From the NCBI RefSeq assembly GCF_003284975.1, contig NZ_QMEU01000019.1:1-64000 (forward strand): a DNA stretch of 64,000 bases, read 5' to 3'. A program made the position numbers and the translations under genes. Source of the stretch: Mycobacterium colombiense. GTDB lineage: Bacteria; Actinomycetota; Actinomycetes; Mycobacteriales; Mycobacteriaceae. A model generated the notes under the pieces. That model had not been told where the DNA came from and did no database searches. It saw only the letters and a program-made list of their open reading frames with translations. Shown here piece by piece: positions 28,387-36,455 of the stretch. How positions within the stretch are numbered: the first letter of the stretch is position 1; every line of letters begins with the position of its first letter.

Positions 28387-30069
28387 ATGGCGTCCACAGA
28401 CCAGGCTGAGCCCGTGCGCAGCGCCCAGAAGATCGTCGACGTCTTATCAGCGCAGGGCGTGCAGTACGTATTCGGTGTGCCCGGCGCCAAGATCGACGCC
28501 GTGTACGACGCCCTAGTGGACGGTGGACCCCAGCTCGTGGTGTGCCGCCATGAACAAAACGCGGCGTTCATGGCCGCAGCGACCGGGCGGCTCACCGGCG
28601 TCCCTGGTGTCGTGCTGGTGACGTCCGGGCCCGGCACCGCCAACTTGGCCACCGGGTTGCTGACCGCCAACACCGAACAGGACTCGGTGGTCGCGCTATG
28701 CGGCGCGGTGCGCCGGGAGGACCGGCTCAAGCGGACGCATCAGTCGATGGACGCCGCCGCATTGCTCAAGACGGTGACGAAGTTCACCGGAGAGGTCAAC
28801 GACCCCAACGATGTCGCCGAGGCCACCGTCACCGCCTTTCGCGCCGCGGTCGCCGAGCCGCGCGGAGCGGCCGCCGTCGTGCTGCCCGCCGACGTATTGG
28901 CCGCACCCACCACAGCGGGCATCACCCGTCGCCTGCCGATCCCCGAGTTGGCGGCGGCCCCGGCGTCCGCGATCCACAGGGCCACCGAGGTGATCCGGGC
29001 CGCGCGCCGCCCCGCGCTGCTGGTCGGTAGCCGCGGCGCCGATCCGGACAGCTGCCTGGCGCTGCGCGCCCTGATCGCCACCACGGGTATGCCGGTGGTG
29101 GAGACGTTTCAGGCCGCCGGAGTGGTGTCACGATCGCTGGAAGACAACTTCTTGGGCCGGGTCGGCCTGTTCCGCAACCAGCCCGGCGATGTCATCGTCG
29201 GTCAAGCCGACGTCCTGGTCACTGTCGGCTACGACGCCGTCGAATATGACCCGGGACTGTGGAACAGCGACGTCGACCGCACCGTGGTGCACATCGACTC
29301 GATTCCGGCCGGGATCGACAACAACTATCAGCCGACGAACGAGTTGCTGGGCGACATCGCTGCCACTCTCACCGCCTTGACCGACACCCTCGCCGACCTC
29401 ACCCTCGCGAACGAATACCAAGACGAGATCGACGTGCTGCGAAAACGCTTGTCGCACATCGATATCACTGCGGGCTCTCGAAAGCCGGAGGGCGCCGGCC
29501 TCAATCCGGTCGCCGTTGTGCTGCGGCTGCGCGAAGAACTGGGCGACGACGCCACCATCGCCTGCGACATCGGCTCGGTCTACATTTACATGGCCCGCCA
29601 CTTCCGCGTGTACGAACCGCGCCGACTGCTGTTCTCCAATGGGCAGCAGACACTTGGGGTTGCGCTGCCCTGGGCGATGGCCGCGTGCCTGGCGCGGCCC
29701 GGTACGCCGGTCGTGTCCGTCTCCGGGGACGGTGGGTTTCTGTATTCCAGCCAGGAGCTCGAGACCGCAACCCGCCTGGGTTTGTCGTTCACTCACATCG
29801 TCTTTCGCGACAATACCTACGACATGGTGGGCTTTCAGGAAGCCCTCAAATACGGCCGCAAATCCGGGATCCAGCTCGGCGACTACGACATCGTTTCCTA
29901 CGCAGCGGCTTTCGGCGCCAACGGGTACCGGGTGACCGGTCTAGACGAGTTCAGCGCCACGTTACGTCAGGCGCTGGCCGAGAACGGACCATCGCTGATA
30001 GACGTTCCGGTGGATTACAGCCACAACGTCGACCTGGCCGAACAATTACACGACGACCCGTTCGAGTAG
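28387..30069 (+). CDS. alsS: Catabolic-type acetolactate synthase (AlsS)
   Basis: A 560-residue thiamine-diphosphate enzyme from ATG 28387. The TPP-activating Glu lies in CRHEQNAAFM and the TPP/Mg site is GDGGFLYSSQEL with the Asn in RDNTYDM. It condenses two pyruvates to acetolactate. The pairing with acetolactate decarboxylase 5 bases downstream marks it as the acetoin pathway enzyme rather than the biosynthetic IlvB. No regulatory subunit gene is nearby, as expected for AlsS. Confidence 0.88.
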   Translation: MASTDQAEPVRSAQKIVDVLSAQGVQYVFGVPGAKIDAVYDALVDGGPQLVVCRHEQNAAFMAAATGRLTGVPGVVLVTSGPGTANLATGLLTANTEQDSVVALCGAVRREDRLKRTHQSMDAAALLKTVTKFTGEVNDPNDVAEATVTAFRAAVAEPRGAAAVVLPADVLAAPTTAGITRRLPIPELAAAPASAIHRATEVIRAARRPALLVGSRGADPDSCLALRALIATTGMPVVETFQAAGVVSRSLEDNFLGRVGLFRNQPGDVIVGQADVLVTVGYDAVEYDPGLWNSDVDRTVVHIDSIPAGIDNNYQPTNELLGDIAATLTALTDTLADLTLANEYQDEIDVLRKRLSHIDITAGSRKPEGAGLNPVAVVLRLREELGDDATIACDIGSVYIYMARHFRVYEPRRLLFSNGQQTLGVALPWAMAACLARPGTPVVSVSGDGGFLYSSQELETATRLGLSFTHIVFRDNTYDMVGFQEALKYGRKSGIQLGDYDIVSYAAAFGANGYRVTGLDEFSATLRQALAENGPSLIDVPVDYSHNVDLAEQLHDDPFE

Positions 30070-30074
30070 GGATC

Positions 30075-30863
30075 ATGGACAAGCATTCCGGCGCATACGA
30101 GCGATTCCGCAACTGGGCGACAGGGCTTCTCGCTCATCAAGGCGCCGACAACGAGGTCTATCAGTTCTCCACGATCAGCGCATTGCTGGAGGGTGTCTAC
30201 GATGGCGACGTCACCGTGGCCGATCTGCTGCGGCACGGTGACTTCGGTCTGGGCACCTTCAACCACCTCGACGGCGAGATGGTGGTGCTGGACGGGGTGT
30301 GCTATCGGCTGCGTGCGGATGGATCCGCGAGCCGGGCGGCGGCGACCGACCGCACACCGTTCGCGGCCATCACCAGATTTCACACCGACTTCGAGATCAC
30401 GATCCAAACCCTAACCCGCCGAACGGAGTTGACAAGCGCGATCGACCGCCAGCTCGAAAGCCCCAACCTGATCTACGCCATCCGGGTCGACGGAAAGTTC
30501 CGCATACTGCACACGCGCACCGTGATGGCGCAGCAGCCGCCCTATCCCCCGTTGACCCAGGCCACCGAAGAGCAGTCCGAGACCGTCTTCACCGACGTGT
30601 CGGGCACCGTGGTCGGATTCCGCACTCCCGACTTCGAACGGGGCATCTCCGTGGCCGGCTACCACCTGCACTTCCTCAACAACGAACGCAGCGCCGGCGG
30701 CCACATCCTCGACTTCATTCTCGATCGCGGCAACGTGGCGATCAGCGGGGCATCACAGCTGCACCTGAGCCTGCCCCGGTCCGGTGCGTTCCTCGACGCA
30801 CGACTATCGGGTGCCGACCTCGCCGAGCGGATCAGCAAAGCCGAAGGCCCTAAAGGCGACTGA
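30075..30863 (+). CDS. alsD: Alpha-acetolactate decarboxylase
   Basis: A 262-residue protein of normal family length. The diagnostic segment GDFGLGTFNHLDGEMVVLDG is near the N-terminus, and the zinc ligands appear in YHLHFLN and GGHILDF. It converts acetolactate to acetoin. Together with AlsS it diverts pyruvate to a neutral product, which in other bacteria prevents acidification. I do not recall this pair in M. tuberculosis, so it is an accessory trait here. Confidence 0.93.
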   Translation: MDKHSGAYERFRNWATGLLAHQGADNEVYQFSTISALLEGVYDGDVTVADLLRHGDFGLGTFNHLDGEMVVLDGVCYRLRADGSASRAAATDRTPFAAITRFHTDFEITIQTLTRRTELTSAIDRQLESPNLIYAIRVDGKFRILHTRTVMAQQPPYPPLTQATEEQSETVFTDVSGTVVGFRTPDFERGISVAGYHLHFLNNERSAGGHILDFILDRGNVAISGASQLHLSLPRSGAFLDARLSGADLAERISKAEGPKGD

Positions 30864-30993
30864 CCCGAACGCGGCCGTCAGCATGCCGATTGCGGACGAC
30901 GCGGACAACCGTGCAAGCGAAGTTCACGCAGTGTTCAGGCACCCGTCGGTTCAGCATTGATGAGTGCACACGCGCACCGCGTGTCCTCACGTT

Positions 30994-32139
30994 ATGCGCT
31001 TCGTACAGGTCGCCAATTTCTATGGCCCTCGCTCCGGCGGCCTCCGCACCGCGATCGACCGGTTGGGCGCGGAATATTGCGCCAGTGGCCACGAGGTCTT
31101 CTTGGTCGTTCCCGGCCAACGCGTCGAGCGCGCCCAGCTGTACACCGGCGTGGTGCGAATCACGTTGCCGGCCCGCCTGATTCCCTTCACCGGCGGCTAT
31201 CGGGCGGTGCTGCCGGGACCGGTGAAGGCGCTGCTGGCAGCGCTGCGACCCGACGCATTGGAGGTATCAGACCGCCTCACCCTGCGGTCGCTGGGCCGTT
31301 GGGGACGCGATCACGGCGCCACGACGGTGATGATCTCCCATGAACGCTTGGATCGCCTTGTCGGACAAGTTCTTCCGCGGAGGGCCGCGCAGAAGTTCGC
31401 CGACATCGCCAACGCGCGCACCGCGGCGAACTACGACACCGTGGTGTGCACCACCGGTTTCGCCCGCGAGGAATTCGACCGGATCGGCGCCGACAACACC
31501 GTCACCGTCCCGCTCGGTGTGGACCTGCAGACGTTTCATCCGCGCCGCCACTCCTATCTGGTGCGCGAACGGTGGGCCGCGCCGACGCAGCTGCTGCTGG
31601 TGCACTGCGGGCGGCTGTCGGTGGAAAAGCGGGTCGACCGCAGCATCGACGCACTCGGTGCGCTGCGCCACGCCGGTATCGACGCGCGGCTGGTGGTCGT
31701 CGGCGAGGGTCCGTTGCGCTCCAGGCTGGAGCGACAGGCCGCGCGCCTGCCGATCGACTTCATCGGCTTCGTCTCCGATCGCAGGGCGGTGGCGCAGTTA
31801 CTGGCCTCGGCCGATGTGACACTGGCACCGGGGCCGCACGAGACGTTCGGGCTGGCCGCGTTGGAATCGCTGGCGTGCGGAACGCCCGCCGTGGTTTCGC
31901 GAACGTCGGCGCTAACGGAGATCATCACGCCGGACAGCGGGGCGTCGGCCGACAATGACCCGGCCTCCATCGCAAAAGCGGTCAGCGCCATAGCCAGTCG
32001 GCCCGAGCGGGAGCGACGTATCTGCGCGCGACGCCGCGCCGAGGACTTCACCTGGCACCGCGCCGCGGCCGGCATGCTGGCGTCGCTCGGGGCGCCGGCC
32101 TTCGACGACCCGACCGGTCATTCCGAACAGACTGCGTAG
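30994..32139 (+). CDS. mgtA: GDP-mannose-dependent alpha-mannosyltransferase (MgtA type)
   Basis: A 381-residue GT4 family GT-B glycosyltransferase. The N-terminus FVQVANFYGPRSGGLRTA matches mycobacterial MgtA/PimB (Rv0557). The donor-site motif ETFGLAALESLACGTPAV is in the C-lobe. The start was set at ATG 30994; a GTG at 30964 adds ten residues. In M. tuberculosis the enzyme mannosylates a glucuronosyl diacylglycerol and takes part in lipomannan-like glycolipid synthesis at the membrane. No partner genes lie beside it. Confidence 0.85.
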   Translation: MRFVQVANFYGPRSGGLRTAIDRLGAEYCASGHEVFLVVPGQRVERAQLYTGVVRITLPARLIPFTGGYRAVLPGPVKALLAALRPDALEVSDRLTLRSLGRWGRDHGATTVMISHERLDRLVGQVLPRRAAQKFADIANARTAANYDTVVCTTGFAREEFDRIGADNTVTVPLGVDLQTFHPRRHSYLVRERWAAPTQLLLVHCGRLSVEKRVDRSIDALGALRHAGIDARLVVVGEGPLRSRLERQAARLPIDFIGFVSDRRAVAQLLASADVTLAPGPHETFGLAALESLACGTPAVVSRTSALTEIITPDSGASADNDPASIAKAVSAIASRPERERRICARRRAEDFTWHRAAAGMLASLGAPAFDDPTGHSEQTA

Positions 32140-32143
32140 CGTT

Positions 32144-32439
32144 TCAGAAGTCCGACGCCGCCCACGTCCCCGGCGGGTACGGCGGGACCTGTCCGGCGAA
32201 GGCGCCATCGGTGAGCGTGCACAGGGTGTCGGAGATCGTGCCGGCGTTCGCCACCACCTTCGGCTCGCCGCCAGCGCGACTCGGGCGATCACCGTCTGCC
32301 AGCGGTAACCGATGCCGCCGTGTTCGTACCAGGGGAACCAGTCGGCGCCGTGATTGCCCGCGCGGATCAGGCGCCGGAATGGCAACGTCGGATCGCCGCC
32401 CGAATCGGTCGCGTTGAACTGCGCCTCGATGTCGGCCAT
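32144..32439 (-). pseudogene. Frameshifted conserved hypothetical gene
   Basis: From ATG 32437-32439 the frame reads DIEAQFNATDSGGDPTLPF and FPWYEHGGIGYRW. At about 32268 it loses sense. The following sequence makes sense only in another frame (GEPKVVANAGTISDTLCTL to GTWAASDF, stop at 32144). A single lost G in a GGC-rich run would explain this, giving an original protein of about 98 residues. No family was recognised. The gene is convergent with mgtA and divergent from sseB. Confidence 0.75.
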
Positions 32440-32518
32440 CGGTCGCCGCTCCCTTCAACCGGGCGGCGATTGCCCGGGGCGCTGGCTAGGCTCGCTGGAG
32501 ACCGACGAGGAGGATCCG

Positions 32519-33373
32519 GTGGGAGCACGCACTCAGGTATTGATCACCGCCGCCGAGGTGGCGGACATCATCTCGGCCGGTGACCCGGTGACCATCCTGG
32601 ACGTGCGCTGGCGGGTCGACGCTCCCGACGGGCGCGCGGCCTATCTGGACGGGCACATTCCGGGCGCGGTGTACGTCTCGCTCGACGACGACCTCAGCGA
32701 CCACACGCAGTCCGGCCGAGGCCGCCACCCGTTGCCGTCGGGTCGTGCCCTGGAGACCGCCGCGCGCCGCTGGGGGATTCGGCAGGGCGGCCCGGTGGTG
32801 GTGTACGACGACTGGAATCGCGCCGGTTCCGCGCGGGCCTGGTGGGTGCTGACCGCGGCCGGCATCGACAACGTCCGCATTCTGGACGGCGGCTTGGCCG
32901 CGTGGCGCTCGGCCGGGCAAAGCCTCGAGACCGGACCGGTCGATCCGGCGCCCGGGAATGTGACTGTGCCCCAAGATGATTTGTATGCGGGAGGCCGCCC
33001 CACGCTGACGGCCGAGCGGGTCGCCGAGGGCACCGTGACGCTGCTTGATGCGCGGGCACCGGAGCGCTACCGCGGCGACGTGGAGCCCCTCGATCCGGTC
33101 GCCGGGCACATTCCCGGCGCGAAGAATCTGCCCAGCACCTCGGTCCTGGCGGCCGACGGCACCTTCCTCGACGACCACGCACTCGCACAACTGTTGTCCG
33201 AGCACGCGATCGAACGTCATGACGCGGTCGCCGCCTACTGCGGCTCGGGCGTCACCGCCACGGTCACCATCGCCGCGCTCGCCGCGGCGGGTCGGCAGGC
33301 CGCGTTGTATCCGGGGTCGTGGTCGGAGTGGAGCTCGGATCCCGGCCACCCGGTGGAACGCGGCGGCGCGTAG
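32519..33373 (+). CDS. sseB: Thiosulfate sulfurtransferase (SseB, rhodanese)
   Basis: A 284-residue protein from GTG 32519, with GAGGAGG upstream. It has two rhodanese domains: the N-terminal one is inactive (VVVYDDWNRAGSARA), and the C-terminal one carries the catalytic loop CGSGVTA. It moves sulfane sulfur from thiosulfate or 3-mercaptopyruvate to an acceptor. It corresponds to M. tuberculosis Rv2291. Confidence 0.92.
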   Translation: MGARTQVLITAAEVADIISAGDPVTILDVRWRVDAPDGRAAYLDGHIPGAVYVSLDDDLSDHTQSGRGRHPLPSGRALETAARRWGIRQGGPVVVYDDWNRAGSARAWWVLTAAGIDNVRILDGGLAAWRSAGQSLETGPVDPAPGNVTVPQDDLYAGGRPTLTAERVAEGTVTLLDARAPERYRGDVEPLDPVAGHIPGAKNLPSTSVLAADGTFLDDHALAQLLSEHAIERHDAVAAYCGSGVTATVTIAALAAAGRQAALYPGSWSEWSSDPGHPVERGGA

Positions 33374-33523
33374 TCGCCGTTGGTCGTGCGGCGACCGACC
33401 AGAGGGCAGTTCCAAAAAGCGCTAGCAGGGGCGCTACCCGATTTGAGAAACACTTAGTGGTCGAAGTACTCGTTCACCCGAGCGGCCTCAGCTCTGACGG
33501 ACGCTGCGGGCGTGGATCTTTGG

Positions 33524-33529
33524 TAACCT
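33524..33529 (+). promoter_or_regulatory. Likely -10 element for the riboswitch transcript
   Basis: TAACCT preceded by TGG (an extended -10) lies 6-8 bases before the first bases of the ykkC-like aptamer. This places a transcription start at about 33536. No clear -35 is seen. Confidence 0.4.
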
Positions 33530-33534
33530 GTGCT

Positions 33535-33660
33535 CGATAGCGCCTAGGGTTCCGACTTTCGAGTGCCTGGTCCGAGCGGCGCCACCGCGCCTGCCGATGG
33601 GACGCGGTCATCTGAACGGACAAAAGCCTGGAGGACCCCGGCCGGCGCGCCGCGCGCCGC
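33535..33660 (+). ncRNA. ykkC-family riboswitch-like leader
   Basis: Three blocks of the ykkC-yxkD consensus appear in order and at normal spacing: CCTAGGGTTCCG (33543-33554), GCCTGGTCCGAG (33565-33576) and GGACAAAAGCCTGGAGG (about 33618-33634). A GGCGC/GCGCC hairpin fills the variable arm. A strong GGCGCG-N3-CGCGCC hairpin (33644-33658) follows and stands just before the GAGAAGG ribosome site of the TauE gene, a plausible expression platform. The guanidine-class ACGG-GGG segment is incomplete, so the ligand (guanidine, ppGpp, PRPP or a nucleoside diphosphate) cannot be assigned. Confidence 0.78.
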
Positions 33661-33675
33661 CGAGAAGGTCCTTTC

Positions 33676-34404
33676 ATGCTGGCTCTTTGCGTTCTCTTCG
33701 TCATCGCCCTGGCCGCCGGCGCGCTCGGTGGACTGGTAGGCACCGGATCGTCGCTGGTGCTGCTGCCCGCGCTGGTCATGATGTATGGGCCACGAATCGC
33801 AGTGCCCGTCATGGGGATTGCGGCCGTCATGGCCAATGTCGCCCGAGTCGCCGCCTGGTGGCGACAGATTCGGTGGCGACCGGTGCTCGCCTATGCGCTG
33901 CCCGGAACTCCCGCCGCCGTGCTCGGCGCCAACACCTTGTTGAGCATCCCGCAAGCGGTGGTCGACGGGCTGCTCGGAGTGTTTTTCCTCGCGATGATTC
34001 CGGTGCGCAGGGTCGCGGCGGCTCGGCAGTGGCGGGTGCGCCTGCGCCACCTGGCCATCGCCGGTGCCATCGTCGGCTTCCTCACCGGTATGGTCCTGTC
34101 CACGGGGCCGCTGAGCGTTCCCATCTTCACCGGGTACGGGCTCACCGGCGGCGCCTTTCTCGGGTCCGAGGCCGCCAGCGCCCTGGTGCTCTACGCCGGC
34201 AAGATCAGCACCTTCGGTCAGTTGGGCGCGCTCAACCTCGCCGTCGTGGCTCGTGGGCTGGTCATCGGCGCCGCCTTGATGATCGGGCCCTTCGTGACGC
34301 GTTCCATCGTGCGCCGCGCCCATCCCCGTAACTACGCGATGCTGATCGACCTGGTGCTCGTCGTCGCCGCCGTCGGCATGTTCATCGCAACGGCGACCTG
34401 CTGA
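33676..34404 (+). CDS. TauE/SafE-family membrane transporter
   Basis: A 242-residue integral membrane protein with about seven to eight helices. Two glycine-rich half-repeats are seen: AGALGGLVGTGSSLVLLPAL near the start and VGFLTGMVLSTGPLSVPIF in the middle. Family members export sulfite, sulfonates or other organic anions. The gene follows the ykkC-like leader with GAGAAGG before the ATG, so expression is probably RNA-controlled. The sulfurtransferase upstream is compatible with a sulfur role, but the substrate is unknown. Confidence 0.85.
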   Translation: MLALCVLFVIALAAGALGGLVGTGSSLVLLPALVMMYGPRIAVPVMGIAAVMANVARVAAWWRQIRWRPVLAYALPGTPAAVLGANTLLSIPQAVVDGLLGVFFLAMIPVRRVAAARQWRVRLRHLAIAGAIVGFLTGMVLSTGPLSVPIFTGYGLTGGAFLGSEAASALVLYAGKISTFGQLGALNLAVVARGLVIGAALMIGPFVTRSIVRRAHPRNYAMLIDLVLVVAAVGMFIATATC

Positions 34405-34459
34405 ATCACGTGGGCGCTAGAATCTGCCCCGGCATGAATCCGCTTGGTAAGTCCTCGCA

Positions 34460-35242
34460 ATGACCGGCCGGCTCGACGGCAAGGTCGCGATCGTCACTGG
34501 CGCCAGCACCGGCCTGGGCCCGGTGCTGGGCTCGCTGTTCGTCCGTGAAGGCGCCAAGGTGTTGCTGGCCGCCCGACGTGAAGAGCTTGTCAACGCCGCC
34601 GCCCGCGCGGCCGGCCCCGGTGCCATCGCCATGCGCGCCGACGTCACCGATGAGAATGACGTCGCGGCCATGGTGGCGCGGGCGGTCGACGAGTTCGGCC
34701 ACGTCGACATCCTGTGCAACAACGCCGCCGCGCCCGGCCAGGACCGCTGGATCTGGGAGCAGACGCTGGCCAACTGGAACGCCACCTTCGCCATCGACGT
34801 CACCGCCGCGATGCTGTGTACCCGTGAGGTCCTCAACCGCTCGATGCTGCAGCGCCGCACCGGCGCGATCCTGAACTTCTCGTCCACGGTCAGTTATTCC
34901 GGCATGGTCCGCAAAACGCACTACGTCACCGCCAAGGCGTCCCTGCGGGCGTTCACCAAGGCCGTCGCGCTCGAGGTCGGCCCGCACGGCATCCGGTGCA
35001 ACTGCATCGTTCCAGGGGCCATCGACACCGAGCTGTGGCGCAACTGGTTGCAACGCACCGCGACCCAGCAAGGCGTCGACGTCGACACGGTTCGCGCGAG
35101 GCAACTCAAAGGCGTTGCCTTGCAGGACATCTCCTCGCCCGACGACGTCGCCAACCTGGCGTTGTTCCTCGCCAGTGACGACAGCCGCACCATCACGGGC
35201 CAATCGATCCCCGTCGATGCCGGAGGGTACATGCAGGGATGA
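34460..35242 (+). CDS. Short-chain dehydrogenase/reductase
   Basis: A 260-residue classical SDR. The cofactor motif TGASTGLG, the NNAA motif (CNNAAAPG), the catalytic Ser in FSSTVSYSG and YVTAK with catalytic Tyr and Lys are all present; the C-terminus is IPVDAGGYMQG. It oxidises or reduces an alcohol/carbonyl with NAD(P)H. The neighbouring EthD-like double-domain protein starts 43 bases downstream on the same strand, and the two probably share a pathway. The substrate is unknown. Confidence 0.9.
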   Translation: MTGRLDGKVAIVTGASTGLGPVLGSLFVREGAKVLLAARREELVNAAARAAGPGAIAMRADVTDENDVAAMVARAVDEFGHVDILCNNAAAPGQDRWIWEQTLANWNATFAIDVTAAMLCTREVLNRSMLQRRTGAILNFSSTVSYSGMVRKTHYVTAKASLRAFTKAVALEVGPHGIRCNCIVPGAIDTELWRNWLQRTATQQGVDVDTVRARQLKGVALQDISSPDDVANLALFLASDDSRTITGQSIPVDAGGYMQG

Positions 35243-35285
35243 GCGGGCCTGTGAAACCGTCGGTCGCCATGCATCCGCCCGCCGG

Positions 35286-36026
35286 ATGCTCCACGTGATG
35301 CGGGTCAGGGCAGGCATATTCAGCCTCACCGCCCCGGCACCGGCCGACGACGACGGCAGCTACTTGCGTTGGCACCTGCTGGATCACATGCCCGAGCAAT
35401 ACCAGCTGCCCGGCATCGTGCACGGGCTCCGCTGGATCGCCGACGGCGACTACCCCGACCACCGCCTCGCGTCCGAGGGAGACCTGGGCGAGATCGGCAA
35501 CGCCGTGCAGTATCTCGTCACCGACCCCGTCGAGGAGACCTTCGACGACTTCGTCACCCTCGGACGCACCCTGCGCGACAACGGCCGATTCCCCGTCGTC
35601 AGGCCATCCCTGCAAGTGGCCGGGTTGCGGCTGCTGCAGTGGCGATCCTCGCCACACGCGCTCGTTTCACCCGAGGTGGTGCCGTTTCGCCCGCACCGCG
35701 GCGTCGTGCTGATCGTTGAAGAACCCACCGACGGTCGGCCGGACGACTGGCTGCAGTGGTTGCATGCCGAGCACTATCCGGCACTCCTGGCGACGCCGGG
35801 CACCGCCGGCGCGTGGACGTTCGGTTCCAGCGCCGGCTGGAGCCACCTGCCCCGGGGCTGGCGAACCGACCACCAGTACATCACCGTGGTCTACCTCGAT
35901 AAGGATCCGCTGGCCACGACCGGTGCGTTGGCCCCGATCATCGAAGAGCGTTGGCATTCAACGGCGGTGCGGCCGGTGTTCGCCGGGCCGCTGCGCAGCA
36001 TGATCAGCTGGGACGCCTGGCCGTAG
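35286..36026 (+). CDS. Duplicated EthD-like dimeric alpha/beta-barrel protein
   Basis: A 246-residue protein from ATG 35286 (ATG 35298 is an alternative). It has two similar halves: WHLLDHMPEQYQLPGI in the first and LQWLHAEHYPALLATPGTAGAW in the second. Both resemble the substrate-facing helix of EthD/Dabb ferredoxin-like domains. A fused pair could form the barrel within one chain. No catalytic role is proven. It follows an SDR gene, suggesting a shared catabolic step. Confidence 0.65.
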   Translation: MLHVMRVRAGIFSLTAPAPADDDGSYLRWHLLDHMPEQYQLPGIVHGLRWIADGDYPDHRLASEGDLGEIGNAVQYLVTDPVEETFDDFVTLGRTLRDNGRFPVVRPSLQVAGLRLLQWRSSPHALVSPEVVPFRPHRGVVLIVEEPTDGRPDDWLQWLHAEHYPALLATPGTAGAWTFGSSAGWSHLPRGWRTDHQYITVVYLDKDPLATTGALAPIIEERWHSTAVRPVFAGPLRSMISWDAWP

Positions 36027-36040
36027 GCGACATTCGCCGC

Positions 36041-36454
36041 CTACGAGGCGCAGCAGGCGGACTCCGATTGGTCGCCGGGCCCGAACGTCTCGGAATGGGC
36101 CTTCACCGTGTAGATCTCCCAACGTTCACCGCCCGGACCGCTCACCCAGACTTTGTCCTGGGTGGCGAAGCAACACGTCGTGTCGAGCTCTTCGTCGGCC
36201 AGCAAGCCCACCCCGGCGAGCCGTCGGCTTTCGTTGTGCACGGTGTCGCTGGAGGCGACCTCAACGCCGAGGTGGTTGAGACTGCCGCCGTGACCGGGGT
36301 TCTCCAACAACACCAATTTCAGTGGCGGCTCATCGACGGCGAAGTTGGCGTAGCCGGGCTTGATCTTGGCCGGCTCGACATTGAAAAGCTTGGTGTAGAA
36401 CGCGATTGCCTCGTCGAGATTGTCGACGTTGAGGGCCATTTGAACACGCGACAT
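36041..36454 (-). CDS. cadI: ArsI/CadI-type metal-inducible glyoxalase-fold protein
   Basis: A 137-residue VOC-fold protein, nearly matching M. tuberculosis CadI (Rv2641): RVQMALNVDNLDEAIAFY, KPGYANFAV, LNHLGVEV and TTCCFATQDKVWV, then a CC pair at the C-terminus. Family members bind cadmium or arsenic; ArsI cleaves the C-As bond of trivalent organoarsenicals using the vicinal Cys pair seen here. It starts one base after the acr3-arsC stop and is the last gene of the ars operon. Confidence 0.93.
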   Translation of the reverse strand: MSRVQMALNVDNLDEAIAFYTKLFNVEPAKIKPGYANFAVDEPPLKLVLLENPGHGGSLNHLGVEVASSDTVHNESRRLAGVGLLADEELDTTCCFATQDKVWVSGPGGERWEIYTVKAHSETFGPGDQSESACCAS

Positions 36455-36455
36455 G

